DNA of 64,000 nucleotides from Melghirimyces profundicolus (GCF_003054245.1 NZ_QBKR01000004.1:124001-188000), one strand, 5' to 3'. Positions 41,444 to 50,221 are shown, numbered from the stretch's first letter. Numbers and translations are program-made. The notes: a model not told the origin generated them from the letters alone.

Positions 41444-42034
41444 TCAAATTTCCGCTGTCCGTTTCCGCTGTCCATTTCCGCCGGCGAGAACTTCCCGGTA
41501 GGCGTCCCGGATCGCCTGGAAGTCCTCCCATGCGTCCCTCTTTCCGGCAGGGTTCCGTAGAAGATAAGCCGGGTGGAAGGTGGGCATCATCCGAATTCCT
41601 TTCCGTTCGATCCAGCGGCCCCGGATCCGGGTGATCCGCGCCCGGGGATCGATCAAGGCCCGGGTCGGGGCCGATCCCAGGGTCACGATCAGCCGGGGAC
41701 GAATGGCGAGAAACTGTTCCCGGAGAATGGTGATACAAGTGTTCATTTCCTCCTCATGGGGCGTCCGGTTCCCCGGGGGGCGGCACTTGACAATATTGGT
41801 GATAAACACTTCCTCCCTGGGAATTTCCGCTGCTTCCAGCATCCGGGTCAACAATTGTCCCGCCCGACCGACAAAGGGGCGACCCTGCCGGTCTTCGTCA
41901 GCCCCCGGCCCTTCCCCCACAAACATGAGCGGTGATCGGGGGTTTCCTTCCCCCAGCACGATCCGGGTGCGCCCCCGGTGAAGGGGACAGCGGGTGCAAT
42001 CAGCATGGCGTCTATGTACGGATTCCAGATCCAA
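41444..42034 (-). CDS. Family 4 uracil-DNA glycosylase
   Basis: A 196-residue iron-sulfur uracil-DNA glycosylase that excises uracil from DNA. The N-terminal Cys pair in ADCTRCPLHRGRT begins the [4Fe-4S] site, and motif A is VGEGPGADEDRQGRPFVGRAG. A third Cys lies in TNIVKCRPPGNRTP, and motif B is TFHPAYLLRNP. TTG at 42034 was chosen because AGAGGGAGGGGAACC precedes it and the resulting N-terminus fits the family; an ATG at 42076 is an alternative. Confidence 0.92.
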   Translation of the reverse strand: MDLESVHRRHADCTRCPLHRGRTRIVLGEGNPRSPLMFVGEGPGADEDRQGRPFVGRAGQLLTRMLEAAEIPREEVFITNIVKCRPPGNRTPHEEEMNTCITILREQFLAIRPRLIVTLGSAPTRALIDPRARITRIRGRWIERKGIRMMPTFHPAYLLRNPAGKRDAWEDFQAIRDAYREVLAGGNGQRKRTAEI

Positions 42035-42125
42035 TCCGGTTCCCCTCCCTCTCTTTTTCCTTATTATTGCATACAAAAAAGCGGTCCTTCCATGGGTATC
42101 CGTCTTTTATTTCTGTTTATATTCA

Positions 42126-42134
42126 TGATATAAT
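42126..42134 (+). promoter_or_regulatory. Extended -10 promoter of the HAD gene
   Basis: TGATATAAT is a perfect extended -10 box about 125 bases before the HAD start. The -35 region is weak. Confidence 0.5.
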
Positions 42135-42259
42135 GGATTGATAAACTTGCTGATTTTATATTCAGGTATCCAATCCGGATTTTAACATGTTGTTCAACCG
42201 AACTTCATAGTGTTCCGGTATGGTAGTGTTGTGTGGACAGACAAAAGGAGTGATTCCAT

Positions 42260-43093
42260 TTGTCCATTTTGAAATATCCTCTCTTTGTTTCCGATATTGA
42301 CGGAACTCTGGTCAACCAAATGAAAGAAATCCCTGAAGCCAATAAAAAAACCATCTCCACTTTCCGTCACCAGGGAGGGCTCTTTACCCTGGCCACGGGA
42401 CGGAGTTACATGGAAGCGAAACGGTTCATTGAAGAGATGGACGTCCGGCTGCCCGTCATCCTCTGCAATGGCGGTGTGATCTACGATCCAGCCACGGACC
42501 GGTTGCAACCGACGGCTGCGATCGAGCGAAGCATGGTTTTTGATGCTCTTGCGGACCTGGAAAAGTTGACGGACATTCTGGATATCTTCATCTACACCAC
42601 GGACAAGGTATACGCCACCGGGATCAGCCCCCAAACCCAAGCCCAAATCGAAACCGGGGAATTTCCCCTGGAACTGGTGGGAAGCTACCATCATCTTCCG
42701 GAAGTTCCTTGGATCAAAATGGTCGTGGTGGCGGAACCGCAACACATGCCCCAGTTGCACGCCTGGACCGAAACGGTGGACTATCCCTTGGAATTCGTCC
42801 AGTCTTCGGAAAATTACTTTGAAATTCTCCCCCAAAACGTGTCCAAAGGAAACGCCGTCCGCCAATTGGCGGAACGCTTCGATTTGCATCCCGGCCAATG
42901 CGCCGCGATCGGAGATCATTTGAATGATCTTTCCATGGTGGAAATGGCCGGCGACTCCGCCGCTGTTGCCAATGCTCACCCCAAACTGATTCAGGCGGCC
43001 CGCCGGATCGTCCCCAGCAACGAGGCGGCCGGTGTCGCCCACTTCGTCCGCCATCACCTCCTGGCGCCCGTTTCCCAGGCACAAAGCCAGTGA
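42260..43093 (+). CDS. Cof-type HAD-IIB phosphatase
   Basis: A 277-residue sugar-phosphatase-like HAD hydrolase. Motif I is VSDIDGTLVN, motif II is TLATGRSYMEA, and a C2 cap spans about 85-185. Motif III Lys lies in NVSKGNAVRQL, and motif IV is IGDHLNDLSMVEMAG (about 215-229). The start is TTG, seven bases after AAAGGAGTGATT. Such enzymes dephosphorylate sugar phosphates or flavin precursors; the substrate is unknown. It is monocistronic, with a promoter and a terminator. Confidence 0.93.
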   Translation: MSILKYPLFVSDIDGTLVNQMKEIPEANKKTISTFRHQGGLFTLATGRSYMEAKRFIEEMDVRLPVILCNGGVIYDPATDRLQPTAAIERSMVFDALADLEKLTDILDIFIYTTDKVYATGISPQTQAQIETGEFPLELVGSYHHLPEVPWIKMVVVAEPQHMPQLHAWTETVDYPLEFVQSSENYFEILPQNVSKGNAVRQLAERFDLHPGQCAAIGDHLNDLSMVEMAGDSAAVANAHPKLIQAARRIVPSNEAAGVAHFVRHHLLAPVSQAQSQ

Positions 43094-43104
43094 GAGATGA
43101 CTTG

Positions 43105-43142
43105 ACCCGTTGATTCCACTCCGGTGGGCCAACGGGTTTTTC
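43105..43142 (+). terminator. Intrinsic terminator of the HAD gene
   Basis: ACCCGTTG pairs with CAACGGGT across a 17-base loop, followed by T5. Confidence 0.75.
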
Positions 43143-43210
43143 CTTTCGTGGCACTCCTCTTCCCGGCGGGGGCGTGATACAGTAGACAAAAAGAGAAGAG
43201 GAGGTTTCAC

Positions 43211-44299
43211 ATGATCCAGCAACGACTGCGTGACCACGGCTTTCCCGTGGGACGGCTGCCCACGGGAAGCCGGAACTGCATCACCGATGTGGCGGATGTG
43301 CGGGTGGGTCACATCACATTGCGGGAACCGGACAAAGGAATCTGCACCGGAGTGACGGCCATCCTCCCCCATGGAGGAAATCCCTTTCGGGTAAAGTCGA
43401 CGGCCGCTTCCCATGTCATCAACGGATTCGGTAAAACGACGGGACTGGTGCAGGTGGAGGAGCTCGGAACGCTGGAGTCCCCCCTCCTCCTCACCAACAC
43501 CTTCGGTGTCCCGGCGGCCACGGAAGGTGCCCTGCGCTGGCTGATGGAGCGGGACCCATCCATCGGGGATTCGGCAGGATCCGTCAACGTGGTAACGGCA
43601 GAGTGCAACGACGGATGGCTGAACGATTTGCGCGGTCTTCACGTTCGCCCCGGGCACGCCTTCCGGGCGATCGAATGCGCCCGGGGGGACCGGCGGTCGG
43701 AAGAAGGGTCGATCGGTGCCGGGACGGGAATGATTTGTTTCGGATGGAAGGGTGGGATCGGAACCTCTTCCCGGCGGATCACCACCGAACGGGGGGTCGG
43801 TCACATTGGGGTTCTCACCCTCACCAACTTCGGCCGCCCCGAGGACCTTACCATCCTCGGGGTTCCGATGGACCGAATCGCTCCTGAAACCATGGAATCT
43901 CCTCCGGACGGTTCCGTCATCATCGTCCTGGCAACGGACCTTCCGATGGACGCCCGTCAGCTGAAGCGGGTGGCACGGCGCTCCGCCTTCGGACTGGCCC
44001 GGACCGGCTCCTTCGCTTATCACGGGAGCGGAGACATCGTCATCGCCTTCAGCAACGCCCGCCTCCAGCCCCACGTTCCGGATGATTCCATCCTGTCGGC
44101 CGGACATCTGGCTGAAGACGGACCGCTGATCTCCCGATGCTTCCGGGCGGCGGCGGAGGCCACGGAAGAAGCCGTCTACAACTCCCTGTTCCAGACAGAG
44201 ACGATCACCGGCCGGCAGGGAAGATCCATCCCCATCCTGCCTCCATCCGCCGTGCTTGAACGCCTGAAAGAAGCCGGCCTCCTTGGACGGGATGTATGA
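43211..44299 (+). CDS. P1-family (DmpA/S58) peptidase
   Basis: A 362-residue N-terminal-nucleophile aminopeptidase, like L-aminopeptidase D-Ala-esterase/amidase DmpA and BapA. Family motifs are ITDVADVRVGHIT near the start, EELGTLESPLLLTNTFGV (about 79-96) and the self-cleavage region GAGTGMICFGWKGGIGTSSR (about 172-191), where Ser/Thr becomes the nucleophile after autoprocessing. The C-terminal beta part includes FSNARLQPHVPDDS. ATG follows GAAGAGGAGGTTTCAC. The substrate, beta-aminopeptide or D-ester, is not clear. A DUF2512 gene follows closely. Confidence 0.9.
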   Translation: MIQQRLRDHGFPVGRLPTGSRNCITDVADVRVGHITLREPDKGICTGVTAILPHGGNPFRVKSTAASHVINGFGKTTGLVQVEELGTLESPLLLTNTFGVPAATEGALRWLMERDPSIGDSAGSVNVVTAECNDGWLNDLRGLHVRPGHAFRAIECARGDRRSEEGSIGAGTGMICFGWKGGIGTSSRRITTERGVGHIGVLTLTNFGRPEDLTILGVPMDRIAPETMESPPDGSVIIVLATDLPMDARQLKRVARRSAFGLARTGSFAYHGSGDIVIAFSNARLQPHVPDDSILSAGHLAEDGPLISRCFRAAAEATEEAVYNSLFQTETITGRQGRSIPILPPSAVLERLKEAGLLGRDV

Positions 44300-44345
44300 A
44301 AAACGCCTTCCCGCGGGAGGATACAGACCTAAAGGAGGGTCCCGA

Positions 44346-44699
44346 ATGGCCGGCTTGATCGTCAAACTCCTCATTTATCCTTCGGTTCTGTTGGTGTCCG
44401 ATTGGTTCTTCGCCGATCTGTATTATCCGTCTGTGTTTCACCCCCTGATCACGGGGGTGGTGCTGGCGCTGGCCGCTCACTTCATGGAAGTGGCGATGCT
44501 GCGTCCGGGAAACTTCTGGGCAAGCAATCTGACGGACTTCGCCGCAGCCGCTGTCATCATCTATCTCAGCGCACGGATCTTGCCCGGAGCCCGGGTGACC
44601 CTCATCGGCGCTCTGCTCACCGCGTTTTTTCTGGCCGTGACCGAATATTTCCAACACCTGTGGCTTTTGAGATCCGGTAAAACGGAAAAAGCGGTATAA
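44346..44699 (+). CDS. DUF2512 (YndM-like) membrane protein
   Basis: A 117-residue integral membrane protein with four helices, matching the DUF2512/YndM layout: short N-terminus, LLIYPSVLLVSDWFFADLYY, a second and third helix with ITGVVLALAAHFMEVAML, and a C-terminal pair. It starts at an ATG after AAAGGAGGGTCCCGA, 46 bases past the peptidase stop. Function is unknown in the family. Confidence 0.85.
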   Translation: MAGLIVKLLIYPSVLLVSDWFFADLYYPSVFHPLITGVVLALAAHFMEVAMLRPGNFWASNLTDFAAAAVIIYLSARILPGARVTLIGALLTAFFLAVTEYFQHLWLLRSGKTEKAV

Positions 44700-44700
44700 A

Positions 44701-44730
44701 AAACCGGCTCTCTCTGAGAGAGCCGGTTTT
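44701..44730 (+). terminator. Intrinsic terminator after the DUF2512 gene
   Basis: A 13-bp stem (AAACCGGCTCTCT with AGAGAGCCGGTTT) with a three-base loop and a T5 tail, right after the stop codon. Confidence 0.93.
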
Positions 44731-44743
44731 TGTTCAACAAAGT

Positions 44744-44820
44744 TGGTCGGGGCGACAGGATTTGAACCTGCGACCCCCTGCTCCCAAAGCAGGTGCTCTA
44801 CCAAGCTGAGCCACGCCCCG
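44744..44820 (-). tRNA. tRNA-Pro (UGG)
   Basis: A 77-nt minus-strand tRNA. The acceptor stem is CGGGGCG with CGCCCCG, the D-loop is AGCTTGGTAGAGC, the anticodon arm is CCTGC-TTTGGGA-GCAGG with anticodon TGG, the T arm is GCAGGTTCAAATCCTGT, and discriminator A plus encoded CCA complete it. Confidence 0.97.
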
Positions 44821-44931
44821 TAAACGTTGGTGCGGTGAAGCCTGCAACCCAAATGCAAGCGGCAGTGGTCAAGCACTTCAGTCGAGATTCAGCACCGCAA
44901 TCTTCATTATAAAACAGCAAGGGTTGAACTC

Positions 44932-45087
44932 TCAAGTCCAATTTTGTGGCAATTCCAGTCCTTCGTCGTTCACATTTCCCGCCCACTGGTTTCCGGAGGA
45001 ATCTTCCTCCCAAACAACTCCCCTTCCGGCATTCGCTCCATAGATTGCCGCTGATGGAATTCCCAACGGAACGCCCCCGGATCTCAA
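44932..45087 (-). CDS. Candidate 51-residue small protein
   Basis: A minus-strand frame of 51 codons started by TTG at 45087, eight bases after GGGAGG. The protein is Gly/Asn-rich and acidic (begins RSGGVPLGIPSAAIYG, ends LELPQNWT). It does not resemble a membrane or known protein. It lies just after the tRNA-Pro in a region of gene fragments, so it may be a remnant rather than a gene. Confidence 0.3.
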   Translation of the reverse strand: MRSGGVPLGIPSAAIYGANAGRGVVWEEDSSGNQWAGNVNDEGLELPQNWT

Positions 45088-45167
45088 TTCCACAACCTCC
45101 CGCTCCCCGAATCCCATTCCCATGGAGGAGTTTGAACAGGAAGAATTACTGAAGGGGGTTGGCTCCC

Positions 45168-45545
45168 ATGGGCTTCCAGATGCTGTTCGGATCCCTGGGA
45201 CTGATCCTGACCGGAGTCACCCTTGCCGGCTGGCACCCCTTCCATTTCAACGCCTCTTCTATGATGATACTCTTTTACCTGGCGTTTCTCTCCGCGGCGG
45301 GATTCGTCCTGTGGAACAACGTGATGAAATACAATCCCGTCGGGAAAGTCTCCATGTTCCTGTTCACCATCCCGGTGTTCGGGGTGATGCTCTCCGGACT
45401 GTTGCTGGGTGAATCCCTTCACCTGTTCATTCTGCTGGGCCTCACTCTGGTGGCCGGCGGGATCTTGATCGTCAACCGGGAACCCGAAAAATCCAGTCGG
45501 GAAAAGCACCCGGCGGCGGTATTTGTTCGGGAAACCCGTCCATAA
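45168..45545 (+). pseudogene. EamA/DMT transporter C-terminal half fragment
   Basis: About 125 residues equal to the second repeat of an EamA transporter: GSLGLILTG, WHPFHFN, then YLAFLSAAGFVLWNN, YNPVGKVSMFLFTIPVFGV and LLLGESLHLFILLGLTLVAGG. The five N-terminal helices are missing. A possible GGGGG-type ribosome site and ATG exist at 45168, so a stub might be made. It sits near tRNA-Pro. Confidence 0.8.
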
Positions 45546-45559
45546 ACCAAACGGATTGG

Positions 45560-46741
45560 TTATTCGACGGATCCCGCTTCTCCCCCCTCCTCCTGTGAAG
45601 GAAGGGGGAGTTTTTCGGAATCAGCAGGGGAATCTTCATCACTGTCCGGTTGAGCACTTTTTTTCTCCACCGTGACCGGATCCTCCCCGTCCAACACTCC
45701 GATCCGGTGCTCTCCCACCTCCATGGAGAAGAGCGCTTCCTCCTCATCGGGAGGAGGAGAACCGGGATCTTCCGGCTCATCGGTCGGATCCTCTTCTTCC
45801 GGAGGAGCCGGGGGATCGTCGGGAGAAGGCTTCGATTCCCTTCCGTCATCAGGGACCCGATCTTCTCCTCGAGGGAAAGTTCTGCCATCGGGGATTCTGG
45901 GTGCCGGATCGGGATTGGCCGCCATCTGTCGATCCCCTTTACCCGACTGAGCATCCTCCGCGTGTTTCGGGGACGATGTCGACTTTTCTTTTTTCCCACG
46001 GTCTTTCCCTTTCGTTTTCTCCGAGGGTTCGGAGCTCAGCACCACTTTACTCCCGGGTTGGGAAAAATCCCGGCTCCGGGCTTCCTCGGTGATCACCGCC
46101 CGGTCCGGATTCCCTTCGGGTTTGCCGTCGACCAGCATGACCCCGTCTCCTTTCCGGGAAACGGTGAAAGAACCGATATACTCCGGTTGGTTTCCTTCAT
46201 AGGACCACAGACGGTATTCCCGGCCGGTGGACAGGCGTTTCAGATGGACGGCGGACAACACCGTTTTCCACTCTTTTCCCCGAAAGAAATGAACCGTGGC
46301 CCGAGCATCGTTCTTCCCTTCCAGCAACATCGATTCGTCGGGTGTACCCAGGCGGGGCACACTTTCCTTGTATACGACAGTAGAGGAAGCCTGGGTTGTT
46401 TTCCCCGCTGAATACAACCAGATGAGAAACGAAGTTCCCGCCAAGATCAGGGCCAGCAGAACCGCCACGTAAGGGAACAGACCGGCCCCCCTCCGGCGGT
46501 CTCGGTGGAAAGGAGCGGGGAGGCCGGAAAGAAGCTTTTTTTTCACCTCGGGAGGAGGCGGCTCCTCTTTCGGGAGATGCAACAACGCCTCGGTGATCCG
46601 GCGGGCGTCCCCCACTTTCCTCTGACACCAGGAACAGCCTTCCAAATGCTCCTCATACCGCTCCTGATCTTCGGGATCCAAGGCGTCCATCACGTAAAAC
46701 TCCGCCAGGGAATGGATGTTATCCCCGCTCCGCTTCTCCAA
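45560..46741 (-). CDS. Anti-sigma factor with ZAS zinc finger and RskA-like domain
   Basis: A 393-residue membrane-spanning anti-sigma factor partner of the upstream ECF sigma gene. The cytosolic N-terminus has the zinc-binding H-x3-C-x2-C (HLEGCSWCQRK, about 32-42). A single helix (about 88-110) is followed by an outer RskA-like domain (about 130-215). The last 150 residues are a Pro/Asp/Glu-rich low-complexity tail. TTG at 46741 follows AAGGAGGGGTCAAG and overlaps the sigma gene by 23 bases, coupling their translation. The signal that releases the sigma factor is unknown. Confidence 0.88.
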   Translation of the reverse strand: MEKRSGDNIHSLAEFYVMDALDPEDQERYEEHLEGCSWCQRKVGDARRITEALLHLPKEEPPPPEVKKKLLSGLPAPFHRDRRRGAGLFPYVAVLLALILAGTSFLIWLYSAGKTTQASSTVVYKESVPRLGTPDESMLLEGKNDARATVHFFRGKEWKTVLSAVHLKRLSTGREYRLWSYEGNQPEYIGSFTVSRKGDGVMLVDGKPEGNPDRAVITEEARSRDFSQPGSKVVLSSEPSEKTKGKDRGKKEKSTSSPKHAEDAQSGKGDRQMAANPDPAPRIPDGRTFPRGEDRVPDDGRESKPSPDDPPAPPEEEDPTDEPEDPGSPPPDEEEALFSMEVGEHRIGVLDGEDPVTVEKKSAQPDSDEDSPADSEKLPLPSQEEGGEAGSVE

Positions 46742-47249
46742 CTTGACCCCTCCTTCCGAAGTTCCTCCTCAGTTTTAAAAAGGCGGAATGCGTACGCAAG
46801 GTCACGGTTGGAATCGGCTCATCCAGCTCCCCGGCGGCCTGTTTTCGGGTCATTTTGCGGAAATACAGGAGATCCAGGATCTCCCGTTGTTTCTTCGGCA
46901 ACCGATCCACGGCCTCCCGCACCCGTTCCCCCGATACCGGCAAAGTCAAACGGACCGCTTCGGGCGGCCTTTCGGGGTCTCCTTCGTTATTTTGATCGGC
47001 CAGAACCCGGCACATCTTCAACAGCCAAGTCCTCACCTGGTGACTCTCCTGTCGGTATATCCAGGCATGCTCCCATGCGCTTCGGAACACATCCACGGTC
47101 ATCCGGCCCGCCGTTTCCCGGGATCCGGTCAAACGAAGAGCCAGACCGTACACCTTTTTGGCGTGACGGTCATACAACTCCTCAAGGGCCGCACGGTCAC
47201 CCCTGGCCATGCGCCGGATCATCACCAGATCGCTTTCCATCTCCTCCAT
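46719..47249 (-). CDS. ECF-family RNA polymerase sigma factor
   Basis: A 176-residue extracytoplasmic-function sigma factor. Region 2 covers about residues 18-85 (LEELYDRHAKKVYGLALRLT, then VFRSAWEHAWIYR). Region 4 covers about 115-165, with LPKKQREILDLLYFRKMTRK and a helix-turn-helix in EPIPTVTLRTHSAFLKLRR. Its sequence places it with SigK-type (mycobacterial sense) ECF groups, which pair with RskA-like anti-sigma factors, as here. Start ATG follows GGAGGGAAAAAG. Target promoters cannot be told from this window. Confidence 0.92.
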   Translation of the reverse strand: MEEMESDLVMIRRMARGDRAALEELYDRHAKKVYGLALRLTGSRETAGRMTVDVFRSAWEHAWIYRQESHQVRTWLLKMCRVLADQNNEGDPERPPEAVRLTLPVSGERVREAVDRLPKKQREILDLLYFRKMTRKQAAGELDEPIPTVTLRTHSAFLKLRRNFGRRGQVGEAERG

Positions 47250-47649
47250 CTTTTTCCCTCCTCCGGTTTTTTCGGGGAGTTTTTTGCCTGTTTTTCAGTA
47301 TCTCTGTTATTTTTCGTCAGATGGAAGTCAAATCCTTTCTCCCGGGTGTAAAATTTTTCGTTTTTCACTCGAATCGGAATTCGATTTAGACAGATCGGCG
47401 ATGGGATGCTGTAAGAGATAGATACCCATGGAAAGAAAAATGAACGAGGCAACAGGACTCTCACCGAAGAGTCTCATCGTCCCATTTTTCAAGGGATTTC
47501 CGCCGTTCCATTGGTCTCACGCCCCGGTCCTTTCAACGACAGCTTATCGAAAGAGGCCGACCCGTGAAGGGTCAAAATGTCGAATTTATCCAAGATCCTG
47601 AGAACGGGATCTGGTAACATGAAAAGGAAAATAAGCAAAGGAGATTCCC
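47250..47649. other. Intergenic region upstream of the sigma operon
   Basis: The minus strand has TTGACT near 47330 followed by an AT-rich stretch, possibly a promoter of the sigma gene, but no clear -10 box. The other half has no recognised gene; an 84-codon minus frame (47489-47743) lacks a start site and family. Confidence 0.35.
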
Positions 47650-47890
47650 ATGATTCAACGTATCGAAACGGTCGCCGTCTACGTTGACGATCAGCAAAAG
47701 GCCAAAGCTTTTTGGACGGAAAAAAGCAGGTTTCATCGTTCATCGCGAAGACGAGATGGCCCCTGGTGCCTACTGGCTTGAAGTGGGTCCCGAAAACGCT
47801 TCGAACCGCCTTGTCCTTTACCCCAAGAAAATGATGGAAGGGTCAGAGAACATGAAAGTCTCAATTGAGTTCCTTCCCTTCAAATCCGCT
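47650..47890 (+). pseudogene. Glyoxalase/VOC-family gene, frameshifted and truncated
   Basis: ATG after AAAGGAGATTCCC begins MIQRIETVAVYVDDQQKAKA, a typical vicinal-oxygen-chelate start. After FWTEK the frame breaks at a run of six A residues (about 47719). The next frame continues with AGFIVHREDEMAPGAYWLEV and ENASNRLVLYPKKMME, then loses similarity near 47880. The N-terminal half of the domain is present; the rest is gone. Confidence 0.8.
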
Positions 47891-48173
47891 AGTTTATTCC
47901 CACTTTTCAATATATGCTGTATTTGGGAATTGACAAAGCATGTAGGTTCTTTTTTCAATATTGAACATTACAGGGAAAGGGTTGTATTAATTCCGATTTT
48001 TGCCTTACGAGCTTAACTGATCGTATGGGATTCTCAACGAGATACCCCTCTTCATACAGCCAGATACGATTTTTACGAATCATACGCGGACAACCCCGTC
48101 CGACTCCTCGTCCATGTGTCCAAACGAAAGAAGCCCCGAACGCCGTCATATCAGCGCTCGGAGCTTTCGAATT

Positions 48174-48258
48174 TGGTACCGAAGGTGGGACTCGAACCCA
48201 CACCCCCGAAGGGACACGATTTTGAGTCGTGCGCGTCTGCCAATTCCGCCACTTCGGC
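48174..48258 (-). tRNA. tRNA-Leu (CAA)
   Basis: An 85-nt class II tRNA on the minus strand. The acceptor is GCCGAAG with CTTCGGT (terminal G-U), the anticodon arm is CACGA-CTCAAAA-TCGTG with anticodon CAA, the variable arm is TCCCTTCGGGGG-like, the T arm is TGGGTTCGAGTCCCA, and A plus CCA are encoded. Confidence 0.96.
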
Positions 48259-48429
48259 ACAACGGATTTATTTGAGTCACCTCAACGGCGACATCTAATA
48301 TTATATGACGGGCACTGCCGTCTGTCAAGAAATAAATATCCCACCCCGGCGGCACGCATGTTTTTTTTCTTTCGGCGCAAAATACGGGCAAAGATCCACC
48401 CGAGAACCCCATTTACGGGAGCGATTCCC

Positions 48430-48789
48430 TTGAGTAAACGCAAGTACTATGTCGCGCTCCATTCCGGTGAAATTATGGGGGAACTCCTGCAGAACCCCAC
48501 CGACTCTTCCTATGAGTTCGAAATCGAAGCGACAGACGAAGAAGCCCGCCGACTGAACCGACTGTTGGGAAACAATGCCGTCGAAGACATGGAGACTTTC
48601 TGGGACGCCCACATCCCGTACCTGTATCATAACCAGGCCCGGGAAAACGAAGGATACGACCGGACATTCCGTCAGATCTACGAGATGGTGTATCGGTTAG
48701 GTACCCCGGAGACCAAACGGCAAATCGAACAATTGGGGCTCCTCGACGTGGGGCGGGACAGCCGCGACCCCGAAGGACCGATTTATTGA
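48430..48789 (+). CDS. Conserved hypothetical protein
   Basis: A 119-residue acidic cytosolic protein. TTG at 48430 is eight bases after GGGAG, giving SKRKYYVALHSGEIMGEL, which looks like a Bacillus-type conserved family start. The rest contains YEFEIEATDEEARRLNRLL, FWDAHIPYLYH and YRLGTPETKRQIEQLGLLD. It probably has a small alpha/beta fold. Function unknown. Its last seven bases overlap the convergent lipoprotein gene. Confidence 0.75.
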   Translation: MSKRKYYVALHSGEIMGELLQNPTDSSYEFEIEATDEEARRLNRLLGNNAVEDMETFWDAHIPYLYHNQARENEGYDRTFRQIYEMVYRLGTPETKRQIEQLGLLDVGRDSRDPEGPIY

Positions 48790-49301
48790 AGGCGTTCCAG
48801 CGGAATGACGAGTTCGTTTTCCCTGGACCCGTCCTTGGGGCTGATCTCGTACAGTTCCAGGGTGAGGGTCCCGTTTTTGGGAAGACGGTCTGCCGGGATC
48901 TCCAGCTTCAGGGTGAAGGGCGCCCAATCCGGACCGCCTCCTTCGGCCTGGGCGGAACCCTCCGCCAGGTAGTCATGTCCGTCGGAAACGGCATACCGGT
49001 AGTTCCCTTCAAACACCCGGGCCTCTCCTTTCACCGTGTAACGACCGGCCTTCCCGATTACCGTCAGGTTGCGGAAGGCTTTGTTCTGGTCCGGGATTTT
49101 CCGCCCTTCGTCTTTTTTGGTGTTTTTCGTTTTTTGGCCTTCATTCGGCTGTCCTCTGGTTTCTTTCTTCTTTCCCGCGTTGTTCTCCTCGACAGAATCC
49201 TCCGTTTGGTTTTCCGGAGCCTCAGAAGATGCACCACACCCCATGAGGGACCATCCCAGGATGAATACGAAGACGGGAATCCTCCCGATCCACGTTCTCA
49301 C
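48783..49301 (-). CDS. Gmad2-domain lipoprotein
   Basis: A 172-residue exported lipoprotein. The signal peptide has hydrophobic core PVFVFILGWSLMG and lipobox LMGC, followed by a polar Asn/Glu/Lys-rich linker. The C-terminal domain (about 75-172) has VKGEARVFEGNYRYAVSDG and GTLTLELYEISPKDGSRENE, typical of the Gmad2 immunoglobulin-like domain found in spore germination GerMN-type proteins. GTG at 49301 follows GAAGGGGAGACA; a further upstream ATG (49343) would put charged residues before the signal peptide. It probably sits on the outer face of the membrane. Confidence 0.82.
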   Translation of the reverse strand: MRTWIGRIPVFVFILGWSLMGCGASSEAPENQTEDSVEENNAGKKKETRGQPNEGQKTKNTKKDEGRKIPDQNKAFRNLTVIGKAGRYTVKGEARVFEGNYRYAVSDGHDYLAEGSAQAEGGGPDWAPFTLKLEIPADRLPKNGTLTLELYEISPKDGSRENELVIPLERLQ

Positions 49302-49501
49302 TGTCTCCCCTTCTTCCTTTGCAGCTTTTTTGTCCCCTGACATCCCTTATTCCGTTCCTGTCACTTTTTGGAGGACGGAAACGCCCGGTCAGCACGGAGG
49401 AGCATCCAAAAAAGAGTCGGGAACGACCTCCACGCAGGGTTTTCCGCTTGTCCGGCAACCCCTTGCGGCTTGCTCCGACGAACTCCCTTCAAATGTACTT
49501 T

Positions 49502-49770
49502 CTACGATGATTCTTTGATTTCCTTTAAAAATTCTTTGAACACCTTAGACATAACGGGCTCTTTCCTTCTGATAAACACCGTGGGGACGTTGGAATACGG
49601 TTCAGGTACAGAATGAAACCGAAAATCGCGTTTAAAGGGATGGTAATCAAGAAGGATTTGGACAACTGGCCATGCCCCAATCCTTCCCGTACAGTTGCAG
49701 TACGAGTGGGATGGAGCTTTTGTGGCGGGACCCGTCCGCTTGAGACCATCTTGGCTTACACCCCACGCCA
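49502..49770 (-). pseudogene. LysR-family regulator C-terminal fragment
   Basis: About 50 codons read like the end of a LysR substrate-binding domain: RDFRFHSVPEPYSNVPTVFI then RRKEPVMSKVFKEFLKEI. Just upstream the matching VREGLG motif lies in a different frame, so a frameshift near 49670 is likely. No N-terminal DNA-binding domain is present. It lies after the paa operon. Confidence 0.65.
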
Positions 49771-49792
49771 CTCAACCCCATCACCGGAATTG

Positions 49793-49820
49793 AACAAAAC
49801 CGGAGCTGAATGCCCCGGCT
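49793..49820 (-). terminator. Terminator of the phenylacetate operon
   Basis: GCCGGGGC pairs with GCTCCGGT (two G-U pairs), then TTTTGTT on the minus strand, just past the thioesterase stop. Confidence 0.65.
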
Positions 49821-49824
49821 TCAT

Positions 49825-50217
49825 TCATTTCATCTCTTCGATCCGGTCCCGGATCTGTTGTTTGAGCAGAATCGCCTGGACAAAGGTGCCTTCTCCGACG
49901 ACGGCTTTGTCGTGACGGGCCTCCACCCGGCAGACGACCTGGTTTGTCTTCACCTCGGTGGCCTCCGCCGTAAAGGTGACTTGCTTTCCGACGGGGGCCG
50001 GGGCCCGGTGTTTCACGGTGATGGCCCCGCCCACCCCTTCCTCCCCTTTCTCCAGAAAGGGAAGGATGATGTTGCGGCCCACCCATTCCATGTAGTATAC
50101 CATGGTGACGGTGGAAAGCGTGGGATGAACCTCAATGCCCCCGAAGGAAGCGGTCATCTCCCGGGTCACGGTGATGCTCATCGTCTCCCGGCGGCCCGGT
50201 TCCAGTCCCGGCTTCAC
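49825..50217 (-). CDS. FlK-like thioesterase
   Basis: A 130-residue hotdog-fold thioesterase of the fluoroacetyl-CoA thioesterase (FlK) type, cytosolic. It has the family layout: KPGLEPGRRETM at the start, then FGGIEVHPTLSTVTMVYYMEWVGR with the catalytic-type Thr/Glu/His region, GVGGAITVKHRAPAPVGKQ and VVCRVEARHDKAVVGEGTF. The start is GTG at 50217, four bases after the preceding gene's stop. It is last in the paa transcript, where it may release CoA from dead-end thioesters of phenylacetate breakdown. Confidence 0.9.
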   Translation of the reverse strand: MKPGLEPGRRETMSITVTREMTASFGGIEVHPTLSTVTMVYYMEWVGRNIILPFLEKGEEGVGGAITVKHRAPAPVGKQVTFTAEATEVKTNQVVCRVEARHDKAVVGEGTFVQAILLKQQIRDRIEEMK

Positions 50218-50221
50218 CGGA

